Source: Chryseobacterium taiwanense (GTDB taxonomy: Bacteria; Bacteroidota; Bacteroidia; Flavobacteriales; Weeksellaceae). From it: 64,000 nt of DNA. Under the pieces are notes generated by a model that was not told where the DNA came from, made no database searches, and was given only the letters and a program-made list of their open reading frames with translations. The stretch lies in NCBI RefSeq assembly GCF_000813825.1, contig NZ_JWTA01000001.1, forward strand, positions 1 through 64,000, in the 5' to 3' direction. Both the position numbers and the translations under genes were made by a program. Of the stretch, positions 40,618 to 48,779 are shown piece after piece (within the stretch, counting starts at the first letter, position 1; every line of letters begins with the position of its first letter).

Positions 40618-42661
40618 CCTTTTTATTTTCTAATTTTAATAAAAATGCATATTCCAATGCATCTTCTTTTAGTGACTCAAATCTTCCGCTTGCTCCTCCG
40701 TGTCCTGCACTCATATCGGTCTTGAAAACCAAAAGATTATCATCCGTTTTTACTTCTCTTAATTTTGCCGTCCATTTTGCTGGCTCCCAATATTGAACCT
40801 GAGAATCATGTAATCCGGTTGTTATTAATATATTTGGGTAATCTTTTGCTTCTACATTGTCGTAGGGAGAATACGATTTCATATAATCGTAATATTCTTT
40901 ATCGTTTGGATTTCCCCACTCATCATATTCCCCAGTAGTCAATGGAATCGTTTCGTCAAGCATGGTAGAAATTACATCTACAAAAGGAACCTGTGCTACA
41001 ATTCCATTGAATAAGTTAGGTTCGTAATTTACAACTGCTCCAACCAATAATCCTCCTGCGCTTCCGCCCATCGCGTATAAGTGTTTTGACGAGGTATAGT
41101 TTTCTTTAATTAAAAATTTTCCGACATCAATAAAATCAAAGAACGTATTTTTCTTAAACAACATTTTTCCGTCTTCATACCATTCTCTTCCTAAATATTC
41201 TCCTCCTCTGATGTGAGCAATCGCATAAATGAAACCTCTATCCAGAATTGATAATCTTACATTGGAGAAACTTGCATCAACGGTGTGTCCATAACTTCCG
41301 TACCCATATAAAAGTAGAGGAGTATCCGCAGATTTTTTAGTGTCTTTATGATACACTAAAGAAATTGGGACTTTTGCTTCTCCATCTCTCGAATCTGCCC
41401 AGATTCTTTCAGAAATATAATTTTCAGCTAAGAATTTTCCTCCCAAAACTTCCTGTTGTTTCAGGAGCTTGGTGGTTTTTTCCTTCATGTTGTACTCATA
41501 AGTTGAGCCTGGCTTTGTCAGAGAAGTATAGCCATAACGTAAAACCTCCGTATCAAATTCTAGATTAATACCAATGTAAGCCGTGTAAGTAGGATCGGAG
41601 AAAGGTAAGTAATAAGATTCCTGAGTTTTTTCGTCAATAATCTTTATTTGTAATAAACCTTCTTCTCTTTCTTCAAGAACCAGATAATTTTTAAAAATCT
41701 CAAATCCTTCCAATAATACTTCTGGGCGGTGAGGAATCACATCGACCCAGTTTTCCATTCCGCAGTTGTCAATCTTTGCTTTTACGATTTTAAAGTTGAA
41801 GGAATCGTCTGCATTGGTGATGATATAAAACTCATCTTCGTAATGCTCCACAGAGTATTCTAAATCATCAATTCTTGGCTGAATAATGGTCCAATCTGCA
41901 AAAACATTATTTGAAGGGATATATCTGTGTTCATCCGAAATCGTACTCGAACTTGCAATGAAAATATATTCTAACGATTTTGTCTTAAAAACATTCACAT
42001 CAAAAGTATCATCCTTTTCGTGGAAAATTAAAACGTCTTCTGAAGTATCTGTTCCTAATTTGTGTCTGTACACTTGGAAAGCACGTAGGCTATCATCTTT
42101 TCTGATGTAGAAAATGTGTTCATTATCATTTGCCCAAACTGCCTTTCCTGTTGTATTTGGAATTTTATCAGTAAGAATTTCTCCTGTTATTAAATCTTTA
42201 AAATTAATCGAGTAAATTCTACGGCTTACATTATCGGTAGAAAAAGAAGTAAGCTTATTATTCGGAGAAACAGCAACGCTTCCTACTTCAAAATAATTTT
42301 CGCCTTCTGCTAAAATATTCACATCAAGAATAATCTCTTCTTCATTGTCTAAACTTTTATGTTTTCTGCAAAAAATAGGATATTCTTTTCCTTCTTCATA
42401 ACGAACGATGTACCAGTATTCATTAAAGAAATACGGTAGAGATTCATCATCCTTTTTATAGCGGGCTTTCATCTCTTCAAAAAGATCTTCCTGAAGCTGC
42501 TCTGTATCCTTCATCATAAAATCGGCGTAAGCATTCTCTTCTTCCAGATACTTTATCACCTCCGGGTTTTCTCTTTCGTTGAGCCAAAAATAATTGTCAA
42601 TTCTTTTGTCACCGTGTATTTCTAGTGTTTTTTCTATTTTTTTTGCCTGTGGAGCTTCCAT
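40610..42661 (-). CDS. ptrB: oligopeptidase B (prolyl oligopeptidase family, S9)
   Basis: 683 residues, almost the length of E. coli PtrB. N-terminal beta-propeller (residues ~1-400) starting HGDKRIDNYFWL; C-terminal alpha/beta hydrolase with the Ser in AMGGSAGGLLVG, GEYDEWGNPNDKEYYDYMKS, LHDSQVQYWEPAKW with Asp, and His in SAGHGGASGRF. The segment YGYGSYGHTVDASFSNVRLS and AHIRGGEYLGREWYEDGKML are characteristic. It cleaves after basic residues in oligopeptides, no signal peptide, cytoplasmic. The downstream hypothetical gene is coupled by overlap. Confidence 0.94.
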   Translation of the reverse strand: MEAPQAKKIEKTLEIHGDKRIDNYFWLNERENPEVIKYLEEENAYADFMMKDTEQLQEDLFEEMKARYKKDDESLPYFFNEYWYIVRYEEGKEYPIFCRKHKSLDNEEEIILDVNILAEGENYFEVGSVAVSPNNKLTSFSTDNVSRRIYSINFKDLITGEILTDKIPNTTGKAVWANDNEHIFYIRKDDSLRAFQVYRHKLGTDTSEDVLIFHEKDDTFDVNVFKTKSLEYIFIASSSTISDEHRYIPSNNVFADWTIIQPRIDDLEYSVEHYEDEFYIITNADDSFNFKIVKAKIDNCGMENWVDVIPHRPEVLLEGFEIFKNYLVLEEREEGLLQIKIIDEKTQESYYLPFSDPTYTAYIGINLEFDTEVLRYGYTSLTKPGSTYEYNMKEKTTKLLKQQEVLGGKFLAENYISERIWADSRDGEAKVPISLVYHKDTKKSADTPLLLYGYGSYGHTVDASFSNVRLSILDRGFIYAIAHIRGGEYLGREWYEDGKMLFKKNTFFDFIDVGKFLIKENYTSSKHLYAMGGSAGGLLVGAVVNYEPNLFNGIVAQVPFVDVISTMLDETIPLTTGEYDEWGNPNDKEYYDYMKSYSPYDNVEAKDYPNILITTGLHDSQVQYWEPAKWTAKLREVKTDDNLLVFKTDMSAGHGGASGRFESLKEDALEYAFLLKLENKKDD

Positions 42662-42698
42662 TCAATGTTAATTCTTGTTCAAATGTAATTAAAAAAAA

Positions 42699-42726
42699 GC
42701 CATCTTTCCTTTACTGAAAAGACGGC
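42699..42726 (-). terminator. terminator of hemD
   Basis: GCCATCTTT (42699-42707) and AAAGACGGC (42718-42726) pair over 9 bp with one mismatch; on the - strand the hairpin is followed by TTTTTTTTAATTA. Confidence 0.75.
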
Positions 42727-42749
42727 CGATTTATTTTTGATATTAAAAA

Positions 42750-43493
42750 CTACTTATGAAGTGTTTTAATATATTTTTCTAATGCCATAGTCATAGAAGG
42801 GTTTTCTTTAGTAGGAGCCATTAAGTCTACTCTTAATCCCGCTTCTTCTGCAGCTGCTAACGTTGTATTTCCGAAAACACCAATTTTTGTTTCATCCTGG
42901 TTGAAATCAGGGAAATTCTGTTGTAGTGACTTAATTCCTTGCGGACTAAAGAAAATCAGCATTTCGTAATCCTTAATGTTAATGTCTGTAAGATCACTGC
43001 AAACCGTTCTGTACATGATTGCTCTTGTCCAGTCGATATTTGCTGTATCCAATGTCTTTACAATATCCGGACTCAATACATCTGAAGATGGTAGTAAGTA
43101 TTTTTCTGTCGGAAATTTTTTGAAAAGAGGAGCCAGATCAGAGAAGTTCTTCTCTCCGAAGCTGATCTTTCTTTTTCTATAAACAATATGTTTTTGAAGA
43201 TAGTTGGCAATTGCCTCAGATTGGCAGATGTATCTCATCGTATCCGGTACCGAAAAACGAAGCTCTTCTGCAAGTCTGAAATAGTGGTCTATCGCATTTT
43301 TACTGGTGAAAATGATACCGGTATATTGCGTTAGATCTATCTTCTGTGTTCTTAGTTCTTTGTTGTCAACTCCTTCGACGTGGATGAAAGGACGGAAATC
43401 TATCTTTATTTTTTCCTTCTTCGCTATATCCAAGTATGGAGAAGATTCACTAGGCGCAGGTTGTGAAACCAATATAGACTTTATTCTCATCAT
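42750..43493 (-). CDS. hemD: uroporphyrinogen-III synthase
   Basis: 247 residues from the ATG at 43493 (a second ATG follows at 43490). It closes the linear tetrapyrrole with inversion of ring D. The family is poorly conserved; the recognisable parts are IKSILVSQPAPSE, GIIFTSKNAIDHYFRLAEEL, YRTVCSDLTDINIKDYEMLI, FFSPQGIKSLQQNFP and IGVFGNTTLAAAEEAGLRV, which match the bilobed HemD pattern. It follows a DUF4271 gene by 8 nt and ends with a terminator. Confidence 0.88.
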   Translation of the reverse strand: MMRIKSILVSQPAPSESSPYLDIAKKEKIKIDFRPFIHVEGVDNKELRTQKIDLTQYTGIIFTSKNAIDHYFRLAEELRFSVPDTMRYICQSEAIANYLQKHIVYRKRKISFGEKNFSDLAPLFKKFPTEKYLLPSSDVLSPDIVKTLDTANIDWTRAIMYRTVCSDLTDINIKDYEMLIFFSPQGIKSLQQNFPDFNQDETKIGVFGNTTLAAAEEAGLRVDLMAPTKENPSMTMALEKYIKTLHK

Positions 43494-43501
43494 TGACTGT
43501 T

Positions 43502-44170
43502 TTATAAAAATAATACCTTCCAAAGCAATAATATTGGTGCGATTTGGAGGGTGCAAATATACAAAAATTTATAATACCATTTTTCTGGCAAGATGTTGTT
43601 TCTGTGAAATAAATAGAAAAAAACCTTGAAAATAAATACAAAACAAAAGAAGTATAAATAATACAAAAAACTTTTATTTCTGTCTATCGGGAAATAATAG
43701 TGGGTGATACAGAGGATTATCATTAAAAATGATAAAACAAAATAGAATTTTGTAGCGGTAAAATAAAAAATTGACCATTTTTTTCCATCGCCTATACTTT
43801 GGTAAAATAAAAAACCTAAAATAGATTTGGTCGCATAAAAAAATACGATAGTCGCCAAAGTAAATCCGAATTTATTCAGTTGATATCCTAAAATCTGAAG
43901 ATCGGCAACAAATTTTGGAATAACCGGAATATATTGGGATGCTAAAACCGACAAAGTGAGGGCCGTCACACAAGAAGTAATGATCCAACTGGGTAAGTTA
44001 TTACTGGCGTCAAAATATTTTTGAAGCAGAAAGTCTTTTAGATTAGCATCCCTTTCTATGATATTCATCATAAAAATAAATAAAAAGATGCATCCTACTA
44101 ATATAAAGATTACCCAATCGTTGTTCTCAGGTATTCTTACATGGTTGATGAAATTTTGTGATAATAACAA
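43502..44170 (-). CDS. DUF4271 family membrane protein
   Basis: About 222 residues with the start placed at TTG 44170. A longer frame (ATG 44263) would overlap the divergent glycosyltransferase gene and its promoter, and the likely own -7 box TAATTTTG (44192-44185) sits 14 nt before the TTG. Six hydrophobic helices, beginning WVIFILVGCIFLFIFMM and with YFVLSFLMIILCITHYY and LYFFCFVFIFKVFFYLF, form a polytopic membrane protein. DUF4271 proteins are known from Bacteroidota beside hemD; the role is unknown, perhaps linked to tetrapyrrole or envelope functions. It precedes hemD in the same operon. Confidence 0.75.
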   Translation of the reverse strand: MLLSQNFINHVRIPENNDWVIFILVGCIFLFIFMMNIIERDANLKDFLLQKYFDASNNLPSWIITSCVTALTLSVLASQYIPVIPKFVADLQILGYQLNKFGFTLATIVFFYATKSILGFLFYQSIGDGKKWSIFYFTATKFYFVLSFLMIILCITHYYFPIDRNKSFLYYLYFFCFVFIFKVFFYLFHRNNILPEKWYYKFLYICTLQIAPILLLWKVLFL

Positions 44171-44184
44171 CGGAATGTTTTTTG

Positions 44185-44237
44185 CAAAATTATAGATTAT
44201 TTTGTATAAAATAAAAAGGTTAAATAAACTATCTTTG
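44185..44237. promoter_or_regulatory. divergent -7 boxes between DUF4271-hemD and GT2-tgt operons
   Basis: TAATTTTG on the - strand (44192-44185) and TATCTTTG on the + strand (44230-44237) both match TAnnTTTG. The + strand box ends 9 nt before the glycosyltransferase ATG at 44247. Confidence 0.55.
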
Positions 44238-44246
44238 CAAACTGAA

Positions 44247-44963
44247 ATGAAAAAACTGGTCATAATTCCGACTTACAACGAAAAGGAAAATATTGAAAAT
44301 ATTATTTCCGCGGTTTTTGCATTGGAAGATGACTTTCATATTTTAGTTGTGGATGATTCATCGCCCGATGGAACAGCTGAAATTGTAAAAGACTTACAGA
44401 AGAGGTTTCCACACCATCTGCATCTGTCAATCAGAAAGGTGAAAGACGGTTTGGGAAAAGCTTATATTCATGGATTTAAATGGGCAATCGAGAATAAATA
44501 TGATTATATTTTCGAAATGGATGCCGATTTTTCTCACAATCCAAGTGATTTGTCAAAGCTTTTTGATGCATGTATAAATGCAGATATGGCAATAGGATCG
44601 CGTTATTCCAAAGGAGTAAATGTGGTGAATTGGCCAATGGGAAGAGTATTGCTTTCCTATTTTGCTTCAAAATATGTAAGATTTGTATTGGGGCTTCCGA
44701 TTCATGATACGACAGCCGGTTTTGTGTGTTTCTCAAGAAAAGTGTTGGAAGAAATAGGCTTGGATAATGTAAAATTAAAAGGATACGGATTCCAGATTGA
44801 AATGAAATTCAGAACATTCAAAAAAGGATTCAAAATTGTAGAGGTACCTATTATTTTTACCAACAGAATTTTAGGAGAAAGTAAGATGAATGGAGGAATT
44901 ATTCACGAAGCAGTCTTTGGAGTTTTAAACTTAAAATGGAAATCAATCATCAACAGATTATGA
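44247..44963 (+). CDS. family 2 glycosyltransferase (polyprenol-phosphate mannosyltransferase-like)
   Basis: 238 residues from ATG 44247. GT-A fold with the nucleotide-binding IIPTYNEKENIENII, VVDDSSPDGTAEIV, metal motif EMDADFSHNPSD, IGSRYSKGVNVVNWP and HDTTAGFVCFSRKVL. These are the hallmarks of the DPM1-type dolichyl/polyprenyl-phosphate mannose synthase. The protein has no C-terminal membrane helices, as in the soluble DPM1 class. It starts an operon with DUF4296, tgt and lptG (overlap 4 nt with DUF4296). The acceptor is not known. Confidence 0.88.
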   Translation: MKKLVIIPTYNEKENIENIISAVFALEDDFHILVVDDSSPDGTAEIVKDLQKRFPHHLHLSIRKVKDGLGKAYIHGFKWAIENKYDYIFEMDADFSHNPSDLSKLFDACINADMAIGSRYSKGVNVVNWPMGRVLLSYFASKYVRFVLGLPIHDTTAGFVCFSRKVLEEIGLDNVKLKGYGFQIEMKFRTFKKGFKIVEVPIIFTNRILGESKMNGGIIHEAVFGVLNLKWKSIINRL

Positions 44964-45340
44964 AAAAAACGATCTTCATTTTTATTTTGATGTGCCTGTT
45001 TTCATGTGGAGACTACATTGATAAACCTAAAAATCTTATCCCGAAAGATCAAATGGCAGAAATTCTGGCAGATTTGGCAATCAATGATCAGGCGACGTAT
45101 ATGTATCCAAATACAAACTTAGAGGCAGGAACAAGATATGTGCTGAAATCTCATAATGTAAAATCAGTAGATTTTGTTGAAAGCTTCAAATATTATGTTA
45201 TAAAGCAAAAAATGCAGGGAATCACTGAAGATGCTCAGGTGATTTTATTGGAGAAAGATCCAAAAGCAGACAAATTCATAAAAGATAAATTGAAGAAAAA
45301 CGGACCTTCTCAGAAGGATATTCCTGTTTTATCAAGATAA
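44960..45340 (+). CDS. DUF4296 lipoprotein
   Basis: 126 residues from ATG 44960, overlapping the glycosyltransferase stop (ATGA). Lipoprotein signal KKTIFIFILMCLFSC with the acylated Cys at residue 16. The DUF4296 domain reads LIPKDQMAEILADLAINDQA, TNLEAGTRYVLKSHNV and FVESFKYYVIKQKMQGI. Function unknown; outer or inner membrane location by lipid. Always near the GT2/tgt operon in flavobacteria as far as I know. Confidence 0.85.
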   Translation: MKKTIFIFILMCLFSCGDYIDKPKNLIPKDQMAEILADLAINDQATYMYPNTNLEAGTRYVLKSHNVKSVDFVESFKYYVIKQKMQGITEDAQVILLEKDPKADKFIKDKLKKNGPSQKDIPVLSR

Positions 45341-45345
45341 TTAAG

Positions 45346-46479
45346 ATGCAAAAGTTTTTTAATATAGAAAAAACCTCTGAGGGAAAGGCGAGAGCAGGTG
45401 AGCTTACCACAGATCACGGTAAAATTCAAACACCTATTTTTATGCCTGTAGGAACTGTTGCAAGTGTAAAAACAGTTCACCAAAGAGAATTAAAAGAAGA
45501 CATAAAAGCCCAAATTATTTTGGGTAATACATATCATTTATACCTGCGTCCCGGAATGGAAACAATGCAGGAAGCTGGAGGTTTGCATAAATTCATGAAC
45601 TGGGATCTTCCTATTCTTACCGATTCAGGAGGTTTCCAGGTGTTTTCATTGGCAAGCAGCAGAAAGATGTCAGAAGAAGGAGCAAGATTCAAATCTCATA
45701 TCGACGGAAGCTATCATATGTTCTCTCCTGAAAAATCAATGGAAATTCAAAGACAGATCGGAGCAGATATTTTCATGGCTTTTGATGAATGTGTTGCTTA
45801 TCCATGCGAATACAATCAGGCAAAAACATCTATGGAACTGACGCACCGTTGGTTGAAAAGATGTATTGAATGGACTGAGAATAATCCTGAATTATACGGT
45901 TACAAACAAAGACTTTTCCCGATTGTTCAAGGTTCTACATTCTCTGATTTAAGAAAAATTTCTGCAGAAGTTATTGCAGAAGCCGGAGCTGAAGGAAATG
46001 CCATTGGTGGACTTTCTGTAGGAGAACCTGAAGAAGAAATGTACAGAATTACCGATGAGGTTACCGATATTCTTCCAAAAGAAAAGCCAAGATATTTAAT
46101 GGGAGTAGGAACTCCTTGGAATATTTTGGAATCTATTGGCTTGGGAATTGATATGATGGATTGTGTGATGCCTACCAGAAATGCTAGAAATGCGATGCTT
46201 TTTACATGGAAAGGGGTGATGAACATGAAAAACGAAAAGTGGAAAAAAGATTTTTCTCCTCTTGACGAGTTTGGAACAAGCTACGTAGATAGAGAATATT
46301 CAAAAGCATATGTGAGACATTTGTTTGTTTCCAAAGAATATTTAGCGAAACAGATTGCTTCAGTTCATAACTTAGCATTCTACTTAGACTTAGTGAAAGT
46401 GGCGAGAGAGCACATTCTTGCAGGAGATTTCTATGAATGGAAAAATTCTGTAGTTCCGGTTCTTAGACAAAGATTATAA
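45346..46479 (+). CDS. tgt: queuine tRNA-ribosyltransferase (Tgt) without zinc cysteines
   Basis: 377 residues. The TIM barrel carries the nucleophile and binding motifs: LTDSGGFQVFSLA, IMGNTYHLYLRPG-like ILGNTYHLYLRPGMETM, AFDECVAYPC, GGLSVGEPEEEM and MMDCVMPTRNARNA with the catalytic Asp. It exchanges guanine-34 for preQ1 in tRNA. The C-terminal zinc motif of E. coli Tgt (C-x-C-x-x-C then H, before YSRAYLHHL) is absent: the aligned stretch is GTSYVDREYSKAYVRHL, so all three Cys are replaced. The enzyme keeps its length and catalytic residues. Whether this is general in Bacteroidota is not decided here. It is 5 nt after DUF4296 and 9 nt before lptG. Confidence 0.93.
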   Translation: MQKFFNIEKTSEGKARAGELTTDHGKIQTPIFMPVGTVASVKTVHQRELKEDIKAQIILGNTYHLYLRPGMETMQEAGGLHKFMNWDLPILTDSGGFQVFSLASSRKMSEEGARFKSHIDGSYHMFSPEKSMEIQRQIGADIFMAFDECVAYPCEYNQAKTSMELTHRWLKRCIEWTENNPELYGYKQRLFPIVQGSTFSDLRKISAEVIAEAGAEGNAIGGLSVGEPEEEMYRITDEVTDILPKEKPRYLMGVGTPWNILESIGLGIDMMDCVMPTRNARNAMLFTWKGVMNMKNEKWKKDFSPLDEFGTSYVDREYSKAYVRHLFVSKEYLAKQIASVHNLAFYLDLVKVAREHILAGDFYEWKNSVVPVLRQRL

Positions 46480-46488
46480 AAGAAAGAC

Positions 46489-47601
46489 ATGATTACAATT
46501 ATAGATAAATACATTATAAAAAAATATCTTGGAACATTCAGTTTCATGCTGATATTGTTGTCTATAGTTGTATTGGTGATCGATGTTCAGCAGAAAATTC
46601 CAAGAATTGAAAATGCTAAATTAATTGATCCGAAATTAGATTTGTCTTATTTTCTGGTGCATTTCTATCCGTTTTGGATTGTCAATTTGGTCATGACCTT
46701 TTTGTCTATTTTGGTTTTTATCTCAGTGATTTACTTTACCTCAAGAATGGCAAATAATACAGAAATTGTTGCTGTCATCAGTAGTGGAGCAAGTTTCCAT
46801 CGTTTTGCAAAACCTTATTTACTTACCTCTGTTTTAATTGCAGGGATTTCTCTTGTTGTAAATCATTTCGTGCTGCCTTGGGCGAATATTAAGAAAAATG
46901 AGCTAGAAGCATACACCTACAATGCCCGAAATAAAGAAAAAGTATTAGGAACGGCTCCAGCATCAGCACAATTGAGCCGTACAGAATATATCTTTGTTAA
47001 TTCTTGGAATAAAGCAGAACAAAGAGGTTCAGGATTTATTTTTCAGAAGTTCGATAAGGATAGAAAAATGACCTACGAACTAAAAGCTTCAGATGTATAC
47101 TGGGACAAAGATAAAAAGCAATTTGTACTCAATAATTATCTTGAAAAAACGATTAATAAAGACAATTCTGCCAAGCTAGGAAACGGTGGTGAATTAAGAA
47201 AAAGTTATGGGCATAGTCCGGAAGAACTATTTCCGAATGAACTTTTAGGACAGAATAAAACCACTCCTGAGTTGATAAAGTTTATCAACAGAGAAAAGGA
47301 AAAAGGAAACAGCAATTTAAATACCCATTTAAATGAGCTTTACCAAAGAACTTCGATGCCTATCTCCATTATTATTCTTACGTTTTTGGCTTTGTCATTA
47401 TCTTCTCAGAAAAAGAGAGGAGGGTTGGGAATTAACCTTGCTGTAGGGATTTCTTTAGCTTTCGTTTTCGTTTTCTCTTTTGAAGCTTTAAAAGTGGTGT
47501 CAGAAAATAAAAGCATGTCACCGGCTTTGGCAATGTGGTTTCCAAACATTGTCTTTTTTCCTCTTGCAGCTTATTTATACCTGAAAAGAGCCAATCAGTA
47601 A
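46489..47601 (+). CDS. LptF/LptG family permease
   Basis: 370 residues. YjgP/YjgQ topology: helices at ~12-30 (LGTFSFMLILLSIVVLVI), ~55-80 (IVNLVMTFLSILVFISVIYF), ~100-125 (YLLTSVLIAGISLVVNHFV), a large periplasmic beta-jellyroll part (~130-280), and three C-terminal helices (PISIIILTFLALSLSSQ, GLGINLAVGISLAFVFVFS, ALAMWFPNIVFFPLAAYLYL). It is a subunit of the LPS exporter that takes LPS from the inner membrane to LptA; F versus G is not assigned. Last gene of the GT2-DUF4296-tgt operon; its end overlaps birA by 7 nt on the opposite strand. Confidence 0.88.
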   Translation: MITIIDKYIIKKYLGTFSFMLILLSIVVLVIDVQQKIPRIENAKLIDPKLDLSYFLVHFYPFWIVNLVMTFLSILVFISVIYFTSRMANNTEIVAVISSGASFHRFAKPYLLTSVLIAGISLVVNHFVLPWANIKKNELEAYTYNARNKEKVLGTAPASAQLSRTEYIFVNSWNKAEQRGSGFIFQKFDKDRKMTYELKASDVYWDKDKKQFVLNNYLEKTINKDNSAKLGNGGELRKSYGHSPEELFPNELLGQNKTTPELIKFINREKEKGNSNLNTHLNELYQRTSMPISIIILTFLALSLSSQKKRGGLGINLAVGISLAFVFVFSFEALKVVSENKSMSPALAMWFPNIVFFPLAAYLYLKRANQ

Positions 47602-48308
47602 AGAAGTCTTATTTCTTTATGATAAAAAGATTGTAAGCCATTTTCCAGCTCAATCCAGAGTTCACCCTTTTCATCGGCTTGTCTGATGATGCCATTTTGT
47701 CTTTTCTGGTCAAGTTCAAAAACCGAAATTTTATCCTTTCGAAATAAATGAGTGTTGAAAATAGTAAGTATTTCCTTTTCAGAAGGGATTTTTTTTAATT
47801 TCTCAGAAAGAAAATCATGCAGGTCTAAAGTAAATTGATTGAGGTCAAAATGCGTTCCTATTTGCGTTAAAAGAGAACCTGCGTTAGATATTTCATCAAA
47901 TTTCTCCTGCAAAATGTTGAAGCCTGCTCCAATGATGAAATAATTATTTTGATTTATTTTTTTCTTTTCGATTAAAATTCCAACGATTTTTTTATTTTTA
48001 ATGATGATATCGTTTGGCCATTTTATTTCCACTATATTTTCAGTCAGATTGGCAAGAAAATCTCTTATGACAATTGCGGTATAATAATTGAACATAAAAT
48101 CTGAAACCAAAATGTTTTGAGTTTTTACAGCTAATGTAAACGCCAGGTTTTTTTCTGCCGTAGCCTTCCAGGTATTTCCGTATTGTCCGCGACCTTGAGT
48201 TTGATTGAAAGTATGTAAAGAAATAAAATCTGAATCATCATAAAGTAAAAACTTAGATATTTCGTCATTAGTAGAAGAGCATTCTTTTAAGTAGAATAGT
48301 TGGCTCAT
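47595..48308 (-). CDS. birA: biotin--[acetyl-CoA-carboxylase] ligase BirA, monofunctional
   Basis: 237 residues. Catalytic core with QTQGRGQYGNTWKA (the GRGRxG-type loop binding biotinyl-AMP), IKWPNDIIIKNKKIVGILIE and GAGFNILQEKFD. No N-terminal helix-turn-helix, so it lacks repressor function and only biotinylates carrier proteins such as AccB. It is convergent with lptG by 7 nt and divergent from rsfS. Confidence 0.92.
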   Translation of the reverse strand: MSQLFYLKECSSTNDEISKFLLYDDSDFISLHTFNQTQGRGQYGNTWKATAEKNLAFTLAVKTQNILVSDFMFNYYTAIVIRDFLANLTENIVEIKWPNDIIIKNKKIVGILIEKKKINQNNYFIIGAGFNILQEKFDEISNAGSLLTQIGTHFDLNQFTLDLHDFLSEKLKKIPSEKEILTIFNTHLFRKDKISVFELDQKRQNGIIRQADEKGELWIELENGLQSFYHKEIRLLY

Positions 48309-48367
48309 TTAAGAAAACTTTAAGACATTAAGGAGGTAAAAGTAAGGCTAAAGTAAAAGAAAAACAA

Positions 48368-48375
48368 TAAATTTG
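48368..48375 (+). promoter_or_regulatory. -7 box (TAAATTTG) of the rsfS-ftsH operon
   Basis: TAAATTTG, 19 nt before the rsfS start codon, matches TAnnTTTG; no -33 TTG at the right distance. Confidence 0.5.
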
Positions 48376-48394
48376 CAGATTATAGTATTTTTTA

Positions 48395-48763
48395 ATGAAT
48401 AAAACAGTAGAAAAACAAGCACTAATAGATAAAATTGTAGAGGCTATCCAAGATGTAAAAGGTGAAGATATCATGATTTTTGATCTTGCTAACATCGAAA
48501 ATTCAGTAGCAGAAACTTTTATAATTTGTAGTGGTAACTCTAATACACAAGTATCTGCATTGGCAGGAAGTGTAGAGAAAAAAGTAAGAAACGATCTTAA
48601 AGACAGACCTTGGCACGTAGAAGGTACTGAAAACTCAATGTGGGTTTTGGTAGACTACGTTACCGTGGTGGTGCATATTTTCCAAAAAGAAACTCGTGAA
48701 TATTACGATATTGAGGAACTTTGGGGAGATGCAAAAATCACAAAAATTGAGAATGAATTTTAA
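48395..48763 (+). CDS. rsfS: ribosomal silencing factor RsfS
   Basis: 122 residues. The DUF143/RsfS signature: ENSVAETFIICSGNSNTQVS, RPWHVEGTENSMWVLVDYVT and VVHIFQKETREYYDIEELW. RsfS binds ribosomal protein L14 and prevents subunit joining in stationary phase or starvation. It is followed 16 nt later by ftsH, an order common in flavobacteria. Confidence 0.94.
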   Translation: MNKTVEKQALIDKIVEAIQDVKGEDIMIFDLANIENSVAETFIICSGNSNTQVSALAGSVEKKVRNDLKDRPWHVEGTENSMWVLVDYVTVVVHIFQKETREYYDIEELWGDAKITKIENEF

Positions 48764-48779
48764 ATTTTAAAAAGTATAA

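Noticed and set aside
44171..44263. Upstream start of DUF4271 at ATG 44263
   Set aside because: It would overlap the divergent glycosyltransferase start and lie upstream of the gene's likely -7 box at 44192-44185.
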